Of a stretch of DNA of 16,651 nt, positions 1 to 8,163 are shown in pieces. The stretch spans positions 1 to 16,651 of the forward strand of contig MU634058.1 of NCBI GenBank assembly GCA_026770595.1, in the 5' to 3' direction. Position numbers and translations under genes: made by a program. Position 1 is the first letter of the stretch. The number at the start of each line of letters is the position of its first letter. Source of the stretch: Ochromonadaceae sp. CCMP2298 (lineage: Eukaryota; Sar; Synurophyceae; Ochromonadales; Ochromonadaceae). The notes beneath the pieces are model-generated. The model saw only the letters and a program-made list of their open reading frames with translations. It did no database searches and was not told the origin of the DNA.

Positions 1-114
1 CCCCCCCCCCCCCACAATGTGCGTTGGGTTGGAAAACCCCCCAAAGACGCTTGGTTTTTGATGGGAGGAAAATGCTTTGTTTTACTGCTGGTCCGAAAAA
101 CTAAGTTAGTGCTT

Positions 115-150
115 GGGCAGAAGCTGTCACCGGGGCAAAAGCTGTCGCAG
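115..150 (+). repeat. Tandem 18-bp duplication at outer end of fold-back element
   Basis: Two adjacent 18-mers, GGGCAGAAGCTGTCACCG (115-132) and GGGCAAAAGCTGTCGCAG (133-150), are near copies. Only the inner copy is matched in the right arm of the inverted repeat, so the outer copy is an extra unit present on one side. Confidence 0.8.
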
Positions 151-520
151 CAAAACGTCCGCCAAAAAACGCCAAAACAACGTTACAGAGCATCCTAGAA
201 GTTACCAATCCTGATCGATTCATGCCATTATAAGATAATTTTAGTCAAGTAATATGATACTTGCAAGTTCAGTACGTAAGTTTTTGTAAGATTAATCGGC
301 GATGCACTTGATCCGGTAATTTCTGGATGGCTGGATACCAGATCAAGTGCATCGCCGATTAATCTTACAAAAACTTACGTACTGAACTTGCAAGTATCAT
401 ATTACTTGACTAAAATTATCTTATAATGGCATGAATCGATCAGGATTGGTAACTTCTAGGGTGCTCTGTAACGTTGTTTTGGCGTTTTTGGCGGACGTTT
501 TGCTGTAACAGCTTGTGCCC
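133..520. repeat. Large fold-back (inverted repeat) element, about 181-bp arms
   Basis: The left arm 133-313 is the reverse complement of the right arm 341-520, with a spacer of only 27 bp (314-340). Pairing is continuous with positions summing to 654 from the loop out to 181/473. One mismatch (CATCCTAG against CACCCTAG) and a one-base A-run difference near 161-166 follow, then a few mismatches at the outer end. No open frame of note lies inside. This is the architecture of a fold-back transposon or a MITE-type element, or of a palindromic duplication. No clear target-site duplication was found, so the mobile origin is inference. Confidence 0.9.
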
Positions 521-594
521 AGCAAAAAGGCAAAACCGAAATATTTGGACAATACCGGTAGACAACTCCTCCGGTGTGTTTCATCAGCAGCAGC

Positions 595-697
595 AGGCGA
601 CCAAAAAAAATGTTTTGACTGTAAGTTTAAAAATTAATTCAGGCGACCAAAAAAAGTGTTTTGACTGTAAAAATCAATTCACTTTAAAAATCAATTC
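595..697 (+). repeat. Imperfect direct repeats (about 46 bp) with A-runs
   Basis: The block beginning AGGCGACCAAAAAAAATG at about 595 recurs at about 641 as AGGCGACCAAAAAAAGTG. Both continue into TGTTTTGACTGTAA and an AAAATTAATTC/AAAATCAATTC tail. The tail element is repeated once more at about 680-697. This looks like a short tandem array, close to the right arm of the fold-back element but not part of it. Confidence 0.75.
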
Positions 698-1008
698 CGT
701 TCAATTGGTATTTGTCTTATTGATCTCATGAAAGTCAAAATAACGTAAACTATACACTCCACACTTCAATACTGCCGTGAGAGACGACTTGAGCCTTGTA
801 TATCCACGAGATCCTCCGATGCAATAAGTCAAGATGCAGTTGTTTCTGCCGTTCCTCCCCACGCTTGCGTCTCCGGCTAGGGGCCCACGACTGCCTGGCG
901 ACCACCGCAGCACTATAAACAAATTAAATCATGGGCTTGACGTGTGCATCCTACCTAGGGGCCGGAAAAACTCTCCATTGTGACAGCTTTTCGGTATGCT
1001 TGTGGTGT

Positions 1009-2994
1009 CTACACCTCCGCAGGCGCATCAGCCATGACCTCGACCGCGGCCTCAACGACCACAGGCTCGGCCACCATAACGGGCGCCGGCGCGGGGGCGG
1101 GGTTACGGGGGCGGCCAGCCTGCTCCAGCTCGGCCTCCACCTCCTTCAGCAGCGACTCGAACTCGGCCTGCTCTGCGGCCTTGCCCCCCTTCAGCTTGGT
1201 AGAGATCTCTCCTTCCGCGCTGTCCAGCTGCTTGAAGAAGTCCATCTCGTCCCTCCAGCCGGCGGGCAGGATGGCAGCGGACACGAAGGAGCCGAAGCGG
1301 GCCTTAGAAGAAGGAGAGGAGGTGGCGAAACGGTCCGCCTCGAGCAGCTCGTCGTCTAGCCCGTCTAGCTCGCCGATCTCCTCCGCCAGCTCCTTGAGGT
1401 CCATCTCCACCGCCTTGGAGGAGAAGTCGGCCTGGTCCTCTCTGAGGTCGATCTCGAACATGCGTCTCCATGTACCCTCCACGATGTCCTTGGACTCGTT
1501 GAGCACGTCGATCTCCTCGTCCACCGCCTCTGCGGTGAGTGAGGACTTCACGTAGGGGGCGCCTCTCCACCACAGCAGGGTGTCCTCTGCGTCGTAGTTA
1601 GAATCCTCCTCCTCCTCCCTGTTAAGGACGGAAAGTGGGGGGTTTATGGTTAGGTATGGTTCGGTCTCTGCACACAACACACCACACACTGCACCCTACA
1701 CCCTGCTTAAACTTACTCCTCCTGATCGAAGTTACGCTTGCCCTCCTCCGGCTCTGGGTCCCTCCCCTCCACAACGTAGTCGTCCTCCTCACCCTCTCCC
1801 GCCTTGTAAGGCAGCATGCTCAGCTCTAGGCGGCGCTCGCCGACCTTGACGCTGTGCACGCGCATCTTCAGCACGTCCCCCACAGAGAACAGCGCCTCCA
1901 CGTCCGTCATATTGGCCCCCGCAGCGATGGGTGCCTTGGCCTTCAGGGCGGTGATAAGGTCCCTAGGGATGCGAGAGAAGTGCACCAGGCCGGTGACGTC
2001 GTAGCCCGCGGGCCTGACGAACATGCCGAAGGTGGAGACGCTCTGGACGGACCCCTGCAACCATGTCTCGGGCAGGAAGTTCTCGAAGGCAGACACGTCG
2101 GCGCGGCCGGAGCTTACGCTGAGCACGAGCTTCTTATCGGCTACGTTGACCTCGGAGATCTGCACCTGCAGAGAGGTGCCGGCGCTGCGATAGGAGAGAG
2201 GGGGCAGAGGGCAGAAGGCAGAGAGCGGAGGGGGGCAGAGTGCAGTGATGCGTATTAGAGAGAGAGAGAGAGAGACCAAAACACCATATTAACCCCAGAA
2301 TGGGATTATCGCGACAAGAATACACTTACGGGTAGGACTTCTGGATGGTGCTGCCGGGCATGTTCTCCGGCAGGCGCGAGGCGGGGATGAGTCCCTCCAC
2401 TCCGTACTCGTCGATCTCTGCGAAGACCCCGAAGTCGTGCGCGCTGATCACAGTGGCAGCGAAGAACTTGCCCGCCAGATCCTTGCCCGCAAGGGTCGAA
2501 ATGTCGGGGCGCTCCTTCATGCTGTCGCCGAGGAACTTGGCAGAAAGGGTTTGGTTCTCGACCGACACGGTGACGAGCTCCAGCTTGACCGGCTCGGCGG
2601 ACTTGCCCTCTGCAAGTGCCTTCAGCTTCTCGTAGCCACCGCGGGACAGCACGGACCGGGGAACGAGGACGTTGATGCCGGTGCCGATATCCACGAAGAT
2701 GCCGAACTGCTTGGCAGAGACGGCCTTGCCCTCGTACTCCTGGCCCACCGCATACGATGAGAAGTCCTTGGCGGGGGCCGCGGGGGTGGCCACGGAGGCG
2801 GTGGGCTCCTCGACCGTGGTCTCCGTGCTCATCTTCAGCGCGAAAGGGCGGGAAAACATCTGGGTGGCATCGGCTGACTGGATTTTACTCCATCTTTGGA
2901 AAGCCGTGCGAGACAGAAGGGTTGCCCTCGAGTTGAACCCGAAGGCCACGGCCAGGCAAGCAATCGCAATCAACAGCGCTCCGAGCTTGAACAT
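1009..2994 (-). CDS. Plastid-targeted protein with three S1 RNA-binding domains
   Basis: Three exons are predicted on the minus strand: 2994-2330, 2184-1717 and 1618-1009 (580 aa, stop TAG). Introns 2329-2185 and 1716-1619 have GTAAGT donors and CAG acceptors, and the phase (2) matches at both joins. Residues 1-17 are a hydrophobic signal peptide ending LAVA|FGF, followed by a basic, hydroxylated stretch: the bipartite import signal of secondary red plastids. S1 domains (OB-fold RNA binding, as in ribosomal protein bS1) lie at about 83-155, 173-246 and 265-348; the QFGIFVDIG, DFGVFAEID and TFGMFVRPAG strands are visible. The third is followed by an acidic linker and a helical, Glu/Asp-rich C-terminal domain (from about 378) ending in an Ala/Pro/Val-rich tail. 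It probably acts in plastid translation or RNA binding. An EF-Ts part, as in the green algal S1-EF-Ts fusion, is not recognised. The start is the first ATG that gives the signal peptide. Confidence 0.88.
2185..2329 (-). other. Intron 1 of the S1-domain gene, with a GA/CT microsatellite
   Basis: The 145-nt intron has donor GTAAGTG and acceptor CTATCGCAG. It contains a GAGAGA run (about 2259-2275 on the plus strand) that reads as a pyrimidine tract on the coding strand. Confidence 0.8.
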
Positions 2995-3316
2995 CCTGAG
3001 TGATCAAATGAACGGAACAGCAATGCGGGGAGGAGTGGATTTGCCACGGACTGGGTGGGCGCTCTGCAAGGGGGCCAGACTGCAAGCCCCCCGGTTGATG
3101 GACCAAGCCTGAGGTGTGCACCCAACCTCTTGTGCACGTATTTGGGCGCCTTCTGAACATCAGGAGCACACACCGCGCGCTGTACGGTCTGTCTTTTTCC
3201 TTTTTTTTGTGGAGGAAAAATATCCCCCAATTTGGCAAGGCATAACCTGTCCATTGGTTGCAGCAGAAGAAGGGGCTCCTTTCTTCCAGAAAGGGACGAC
3301 ATTCCACACGTTGTCG
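2995..3316. promoter_or_regulatory. Divergent intergenic region (322 bp)
   Basis: This is the gap between the ATG of the S1-domain gene (minus) and the ATG of the SLC18-like transporter (plus), so it must hold both 5' untranslated regions and possibly a shared promoter. A run of eight T near 3200 is the only simple-sequence feature. No clear TATA box or other named element is visible. The frame upstream of 3317 is open back to 3116, but from a GTG; the first ATG is 3317. Confidence 0.5.
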
Positions 3317-4702
3317 ATGGAGAAGGCGGGGAGCCACTCTGGTGCGGAGCCCATGCTGGACCCCCCGCAGGAGTGCGGGCCCCGCTGGCTGCGGCTGCTA
3401 GCCACAGCGGTGGGTGCCTGCTCTGCCGGGCTAGACTTTTTGATGGTGCTGGCAATTATGCCCGCCGTTGCAGAGGTGTACCAGGACCAGAACATCTTCG
3501 TGGGCGTGCTGGTGTTCTGCAAGTACTTCGCGCAGCTGTGCACCAACCCCTGCGCAGCCTACAGTGTGTACCGAATGGGGCCCTGGCCCACAGGTTTGGC
3601 AGGTCTTTTGATCTACTGTATCGCCACGGGGGTATTTGCGCTCACCAGCGAGCTCTTTGGAGTTCTGGCTGTGACGATGGTCTTCCAGGGAGTCGGTGCG
3701 GCGCTGCTGTTCAACGGCACGCAGGAGGCGATGCTGCGGCACTATTCGGCGGACCTACAAGGTGATGCGGTCAGCTACGGCATGGTGGGGCTCAGCTCGG
3801 GCCTCTTCCTGGGACCCATCTACGGCGGCGTGGTGTACGACCTGCTGGGCTTCGAGTGGTGCTTCCTGATCGTATCTTTCGGCTTCCTGCTGCTCTTCCT
3901 GGGCGGCTGCGTGTGCCTCCACTACGCCACGCAGAGCGGCATTCCGGGGGCCTTCTCGGTCCCACAAAATGTCCATGGGGAGGAGGAGCAGAGTGGGGAG
4001 GTGCAGTCCATGTTTACCTTCATTGTGGACAGCTACAGTACAGTAGGTAGTCACCAGAAGCTGCAACTGATCTTCTGCACTTTCTTGGTGGAGATGGTGC
4101 TGTGGAGCACTGTGATGGCTGTGGAGACCTTCTATCTAGAGAGACATGGATGGTCTGCAACCAACACAGGCCTGATGCTGTCAGTGGTGTCCTTATTCTA
4201 CGGCGTGGTCTCCTTCCTGAGCGGCTGGATATTTAGACACGCACGCTGGTTTGTCATCTGGGCGCCCTACCCCTCGCTCGTGCTGCTGAGCCTGTTCCTC
4301 CCCCTCATAGGCATCACTACCTCCCCTTGGGGCCTGATTCTCATAAACCTGGCGTGTGGCACGCTCACCGGTGTCGTGGAGCTGACCTCCATCTTCAACT
4401 TCCGCATCCTACTGAACGGCTCGCCTGTCGCATTCTCGCTCACAGACATCTGCTTCTGCGCGGGCGGTATGACGGGTGCGCTGGTGGGGACTGCGCTGAA
4501 CGATTCCATGCCCAGCACCTTCACTGCACTGCTGCTGCTGGGCTCAGTGTCTGCGTGTTTCGGCCTGCCCGCCTGCTACCTGGCAGTGCAGCTGTATGGG
4601 GAATGGGTGGGCAAGGGCGAGTGGCTGGGTGTGCCGGCACTCGGTGTGGCGTGCAAATCCCCCCTCCACCCATTCGAGCTTATTGAGGGGACTGAGCTGT
4701 GA
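3317..4702 (+). CDS. Major facilitator transporter, SLC18 (vesicular amine transporter)-like
   Basis: This is a single-exon gene of 461 aa ending in TGA, with about 12 membrane segments and a long central loop (about 205-245). TM1 reads LDFLMVLAIMP with D40; TM2 has K69 in FCKYFAQLCTNP. The antiporter motif C is at 159-171 (SSGLFLGPIYGG); TM10 has E355 in GVVELTS; TM11 has D377 in FSLTDICFCAGG. In mammalian VMAT the matching positions are an Asp in TM1, the Lys of TM2 that ion-pairs with the Asp of TM11, and an Asp in TM10. All charged sites are therefore kept, with Asp changed to Glu in TM10. By family it is a proton antiporter for a cationic substrate, probably in an internal membrane; the substrate is unknown. 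The start is the first ATG of the open frame; it leaves a 23-residue cytosolic N-terminus. The S1-domain gene is divergent to it. Confidence 0.85.
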   Translation: MEKAGSHSGAEPMLDPPQECGPRWLRLLATAVGACSAGLDFLMVLAIMPAVAEVYQDQNIFVGVLVFCKYFAQLCTNPCAAYSVYRMGPWPTGLAGLLIYCIATGVFALTSELFGVLAVTMVFQGVGAALLFNGTQEAMLRHYSADLQGDAVSYGMVGLSSGLFLGPIYGGVVYDLLGFEWCFLIVSFGFLLLFLGGCVCLHYATQSGIPGAFSVPQNVHGEEEQSGEVQSMFTFIVDSYSTVGSHQKLQLIFCTFLVEMVLWSTVMAVETFYLERHGWSATNTGLMLSVVSLFYGVVSFLSGWIFRHARWFVIWAPYPSLVLLSLFLPLIGITTSPWGLILINLACGTLTGVVELTSIFNFRILLNGSPVAFSLTDICFCAGGMTGALVGTALNDSMPSTFTALLLLGSVSACFGLPACYLAVQLYGEWVGKGEWLGVPALGVACKSPLHPFELIEGTEL

Positions 4703-5237
4703 CACGTGACTGCGCTGGTCAGCCCCAAATATGAGGGGATTCGATGGAGGGATAGATGTGGGATGCTAGAGACGGGGAGGAGGTTGCGATCTTTGATTTT
4801 TGTTCTTATGTCCACATTATTAACAGTGTAAGTTACGTGGAAGTTTAGTAATACCGACAACTAAAAACCCAGTAATTATCGCAACAGAAATATATATAAC
4901 CCTATTCCCAGGTATCCCGCGACACACTTTCGATCCAAGCAAGCACTTCATCGCGTCGGGGCATTTATTGGCGTTTGGCAGGCGAGGGATGTCGAAAATT
5001 TGTAAGGATTTTTGACCACTGAGTGGGCTTTCTTTACAGTCAAAATAGCACATTGCCGCGCCAAGTAATCAGACACATCCATTCCCAAGCACGCTGCCAC
5101 CCAGCGGAAGCGGAAGGCGCCAGTCACCGTTGACACAAGAAAGGGAGCACCAGAAAAGCAGCTCAGCACCCCATCTCGGCACTGCTGCTGGTGCCTCTGG
5201 ACTCACAATTTCTGCGCGCAAACGCCCCGGCTGCTTG
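4703..5237. other. Intergenic spacer
   Basis: This is the 3' flank of the transporter and the upstream region of the unrecognised gene at 5238. A TATATATAAC stretch at 4891-4900 is TATA-like but about 340 bp before the next ATG, so its role is uncertain. No gene, strong repeat or RNA is seen. The frame of the following gene is open back to 5130 but begins at a TTG, not an ATG. Confidence 0.5.
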
Positions 5238-6419
5238 ATGGATTTCATCTCTGGTCTCTGTTTCTCCTACCGCAGCGCGACGGGCGGCGCGGGCGGAGTG
5301 CAACCGCTTCAATTCGGGCGGCTCGTGGAGGCGGGCGCTAACGGCGACTGGAGCGCCTCTCCCCTTCTCCCCATCGCGGCGGTGGACGCCTCTCTGCTCC
5401 CCGTGGACCCAGATGACGAAGAGCATGCGGTGGTGGACGGGTCCATCCAGCAGATCCCCCTGCTGGTGGCCGACCTCAGACTGGCGTCTCGGGTGAGCGT
5501 GGTGCCCGGCGAGGCCATCTGCTTCACCCCCGTCGTGGTCGCCAACGAGATGGCGTTCCGCGAGCTGAGGGCGCTGTTTCGAGACGGGATGGAGGGGGTG
5601 TTCAGGGTCACCCACGAGCTCCCAGAGGGCATGCCGGCTGGTGAGCTCGCGCGCCGTGCTATATATACATTTATATTCCCACGCCCTGCCCTCGCCCCTG
5701 CTCGTCCCTCCCACCCTTTTCTACTCTTACTCACCTTTTCTTCTTCTCCACACGTAGTGGGTCCTGCCTCCTGCATCGCGCAGGCGGACTTCCCGCTGAG
5801 CCCACTGCGCGACGCACTCCTGGGGGCCTCGCCGCAAGAGACGCTTCGTCTGCTCGCAGCTCCCAGCGACCCCGTGGAGAGCCAGACTGCGCGCCTCAGG
5901 TTCCGCCACGTCCTAGCGGACGCCTTCGCCAGCACTCTCCGGATGTGTGCGGGCAAGAAGACAGCCGTATCCTTCGACCTGCCCGTGGCGCCCAGCCACG
6001 CCGCCTTTCTCTTCGGCTGGCCGGCGGAGCGCGCTGGCGGCCCCCTTCCCTGCTTCAAGATCAAGGCGGGCTCAGGGCACCGCCTGTCCTTCGTGGTCCA
6101 CGACGAGGCCATTTACTCCCCCGCGCTCGTCAAGGAGCAGGTGGTCCTCAGCATCAGCAACCCCGCCGTCCTGTGCGGGCTGCTGGGGCGCAGCTGGAGC
6201 TACTATCCGATAGTCGACCTTGCCTACCGCAGCGGCGGCTTCCAAGACCAGAACTACTGTGCAGTGGTGGTGGGGGCGGGGGCGCTTACCTTCTCGTACG
6301 ATATCACCAATGGCCTGCTCTTCGTGCGGGCCAAGGTGGCCAAGGTAAGTCGGGAGCAGGCCATAGGGGGCGGTAACCACTCGGGTGCCGCCTCGCCACA
6401 GTCGGCGAGTAACGAGTAA
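5238..6419 (+). CDS. Unrecognised protein with one or two in-frame introns
   Basis: I do not recognise this family. The ATG at 5238 is the first in the frame. Intron 1, 5641-5757 (GTGAGC...CACGTAG, 117 nt, with a strong pyrimidine tract), is a multiple of three and stop-free. A second short intron, 6345-6401 (AAG|GTAAGT...CCACAG, 57 nt), is likewise in frame. Splicing both gives 335 aa ending SASNE; keeping the second gives 354 aa. The protein is soluble-looking with no signal peptide or membrane helix. It has short hydrophobic strands suggestive of a beta-rich fold, for example IPLLVADLRLASRVSVVPGE and FSYDITNGLLFVRAKV, and an aromatic-rich patch SWSYYPIVDLAYRSGGF near the end. Coding status is supported by high third-position GC, the clean intron and length. 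The neighbour downstream is convergent. Confidence 0.7.
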   Translation: MDFISGLCFSYRSATGGAGGVQPLQFGRLVEAGANGDWSASPLLPIAAVDASLLPVDPDDEEHAVVDGSIQQIPLLVADLRLASRVSVVPGEAICFTPVVVANEMAFRELRALFRDGMEGVFRVTHELPEGMPAGELARRAIYTFIFPRPALAPARPSHPFLLLLTFSSSPHVVGPASCIAQADFPLSPLRDALLGASPQETLRLLAAPSDPVESQTARLRFRHVLADAFASTLRMCAGKKTAVSFDLPVAPSHAAFLFGWPAERAGGPLPCFKIKAGSGHRLSFVVHDEAIYSPALVKEQVVLSISNPAVLCGLLGRSWSYYPIVDLAYRSGGFQDQNYCAVVVGAGALTFSYDITNGLLFVRAKVAKVSREQAIGGGNHSGAASPQSASNE

Positions 6420-6529
6420 TGTATAAGTAGCTAATAAGGTATAGGGTAGTTTTTTTAATTAGTAATGATAAGAAAGCGTGTGTATCATATACCTTATATT
6501 AACATCTACTGTCAGACTACATCTGGCCC

Positions 6530-7174
6530 TTATAATGCAATGTACCCTGTAGTGGGCACCTGCTCTGCCAGGTCCCCAAAGTTCGTGCCGTAGTACACGA
6601 ATCCCTCCTCCTCCTCTATCCTGGTGAGAGCCTGGACGAAGACTCTCCCAGGGTAGCTGGCATATTCTACCAGCTGGCAGTTGCACACTGCCGGGTGGCC
6701 ACTGACTCCATGGCTGACTCCACGGTAGTCATTTGCCATGGAGGCGCGGCAGTAGGGCACTATAATCATCCGCCCGCAGTCAAGAACAGTACCATCTCGT
6801 AGAGAGATACCAAAGAAGTTGAAAATGTACTGTGATGCGAGCACCACGTCGCCGATCGCCTCCGCCAAGAAGTCTCCGCGGAGGGCCACGCCGCGCACCA
6901 TCATCGCCCTGCCGATGCAGGTCCCATCCGCTGTCCTATAACTGGACCTGACCGCGACCACGCTTCGCAGAATGAATGAATCATAAACATTCAGTCCCTC
7001 TGGCGTGAGTCTGGGGGTGCGGCGAGTCTCCCCCGCCTCGATGCACGCAACTGCTCTCTGCTCCATCCAGTTGGCGCCCGATGCCTCCATCCTAGCCATC
7101 GCGGTGGGAACCTGCGTTGGCACATAGAAGGCCGTTTGCGCGCTGCGACGCTCCGATCTCCGCAGGTCAGTCAT
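6530..7174 (-). CDS. Small SET-domain-like protein
   Basis: The frame gives 214 aa from the ATG at 7174, ending in TAA. The C-terminal half resembles a SET (lysine methyltransferase) core. ASMANDYRG (144-152) fits the place of the substrate-pocket Asn motif, then NCQLVEYA (165-172), then GRVFVQALTRIEEEEGFVYYG (176-196), which fits the final strand, the R-x-I-x-x-x-E turn and the YYG that closes the active site. The N-terminal part (about 60-130, GLNVYDSFILR, FNFFGISLRDGTVLD) could supply the first strands. Homology is judged by pattern only and the SAM-binding GxG motif is not clear, so a non-SET protein is possible. The frame stays open upstream to about 7282 without an ATG, so a further 5' exon cannot be excluded. 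It is convergent with the gene ending at 6419. Confidence 0.5.
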   Translation of the reverse strand: MTDLRRSERRSAQTAFYVPTQVPTAMARMEASGANWMEQRAVACIEAGETRRTPRLTPEGLNVYDSFILRSVVAVRSSYRTADGTCIGRAMMVRGVALRGDFLAEAIGDVVLASQYIFNFFGISLRDGTVLDCGRMIIVPYCRASMANDYRGVSHGVSGHPAVCNCQLVEYASYPGRVFVQALTRIEEEEGFVYYGTNFGDLAEQVPTTGYIAL

Positions 7175-7249
7175 CAGTCTGTCTGTTCGAAGTTGTGCTC
7201 GTTGCTGTTGGCAACCTGGATGGGTGCGCTTTGCTCTCCCAACCTTCAA

Positions 7250-7674
7250 GGAGGCTCGCGAAAAATTTGAGTATGTACCAGATCAATAAGCATCGGGTAT
7301 ATATAATTTGGTGTAATATTACGCTTAATCTAGTGGTATTTTGTTACGGTTACACTCGGCAAAAATACCTGGCAAAACTTTACCCCGGCCACAAAATGTT
7401 AGTGTTTTTTGAAATATGACCAGTATTACCATACCAAATGCCAAAATTGAGGCCAGTTTAGTAGACTAGTCGGAACATTTTACACCTTCTTACGTATCCA
7501 GATATAGTCCTTAAGTATATTTTTTCTGAACCTCCCCCAGAGGGCCCACAGGGGGTACCAAAGTAGTGTTTTCGCCTCTGATACCGAGTCGATGTTGTTC
7601 GGATGCACATCATGCATCAGATACCAGTTGTTGAGGGTGTTCTTCACCTATATATGGAAAGATTTGAGGTGGTT
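7250..7674. other. AT-rich intergenic spacer
   Basis: There is no convincing gene, RNA or repeat here. It separates the SET-like gene from the satellite block; short open frames are in AT-rich sequence and lack family features. Confidence 0.5.
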
Positions 7675-8030
7675 ATCAATAATACATAATACATAATACA
7701 TAATACATAATACATAATACATAATACATAATACGTAATACATAAATACGTAATACATAATACGTAATACATAATACATAATACGTTATGCATAATACGT
7801 TATGCATAACACGTTATGCATAATACGTTATGCATAATACATAATACATAATACATAATACATAATACGTAATACATAATACGTAATACATAATACATAA
7901 TAAATAATACATAATACATAATACGTAATACATAATTCATAATACGTAATACATAATACATAATACATAATACGTTATGCATAATACGTAATACGTAATA
8001 CCTATTATCTATTATGCATAATAGAATATT
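7675..8030. repeat. 7-bp AT satellite (TACATAA) with TACGTAA and palindromic variants
   Basis: The array begins as uniform TACATAA units, then mixes in TACGTAA and the palindromic unit TACGTTATGCATAA. Phase slips occur in several places. The open frame read across it (Tyr-Val-Leu-rich) is an artefact of the repeat. The same TATGCATAA words recur in an intron at about 8936-9190. Confidence 0.9.
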
Positions 8031-8163
8031 CACTATGCATAATTAATAATACAATATGCATTATGCATATAACATAATGCAATATACAGTGTGCACTATG
8101 CCTAATTAATAATGTATAATGTATTATGCATAGTGCATATTGTATTATTAATTATGCATAGTG
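8031..8163. repeat. Palindromic AT element, copy A (39-bp arms)
   Basis: The left arm 8031-8069 and right arm 8125-8163 are reverse complements except about one base, around a 55-bp spacer. The core word ACAATATGCATTATGCATA is shared with copy B at 8971-9117. The right arm overlaps the predicted stop codon (8148-8150) of the transposase-like gene. Confidence 0.85.

Larger units (their letters stand above)
1..1008. other. Non-coding flank with fold-back element and short repeats
   Basis: No convincing gene is seen here. The stretch starts with a run of 13 C, then holds the large inverted repeat and the tandem copies described separately. The remainder (about 690-1008) is AT-leaning sequence downstream of the S1-domain gene on the minus strand and probably includes its 3' untranslated region. 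Short open frames on both strands have no recognisable composition or motif. Confidence 0.6.

Noticed and set aside
474-731. 85-aa open frame beside the fold-back element
   Set aside because: It starts from TTG inside the right arm, runs through A-rich direct repeats and has no protein-like composition.
980-1555. 191-aa Ser-rich frame on the plus strand
   Set aside because: It is the antisense of exon 3 of the S1-domain gene; Ser/Ala richness mirrors the GC-rich coding strand.
3116-3316. N-terminal extension of the transporter to 528 aa
   Set aside because: It begins at GTG and has no ATG; a eukaryotic start at 3317 leaves a normal-length SLC18-like protein.
5309-6112. 267-aa frame on the minus strand
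   Set aside because: It overlaps the spliced gene at 5238-6419 and crosses its intron; it is an antisense shadow in GC-rich DNA.
7675-8030. Telomere-like array
   Set aside because: The unit TACATAA is not a known telomere repeat; it lacks the G-run and lies internally between genes.
7800-8033. Tyr-Val-Leu-rich 77-aa frame
   Set aside because: A pure product of translating the 7-bp satellite.
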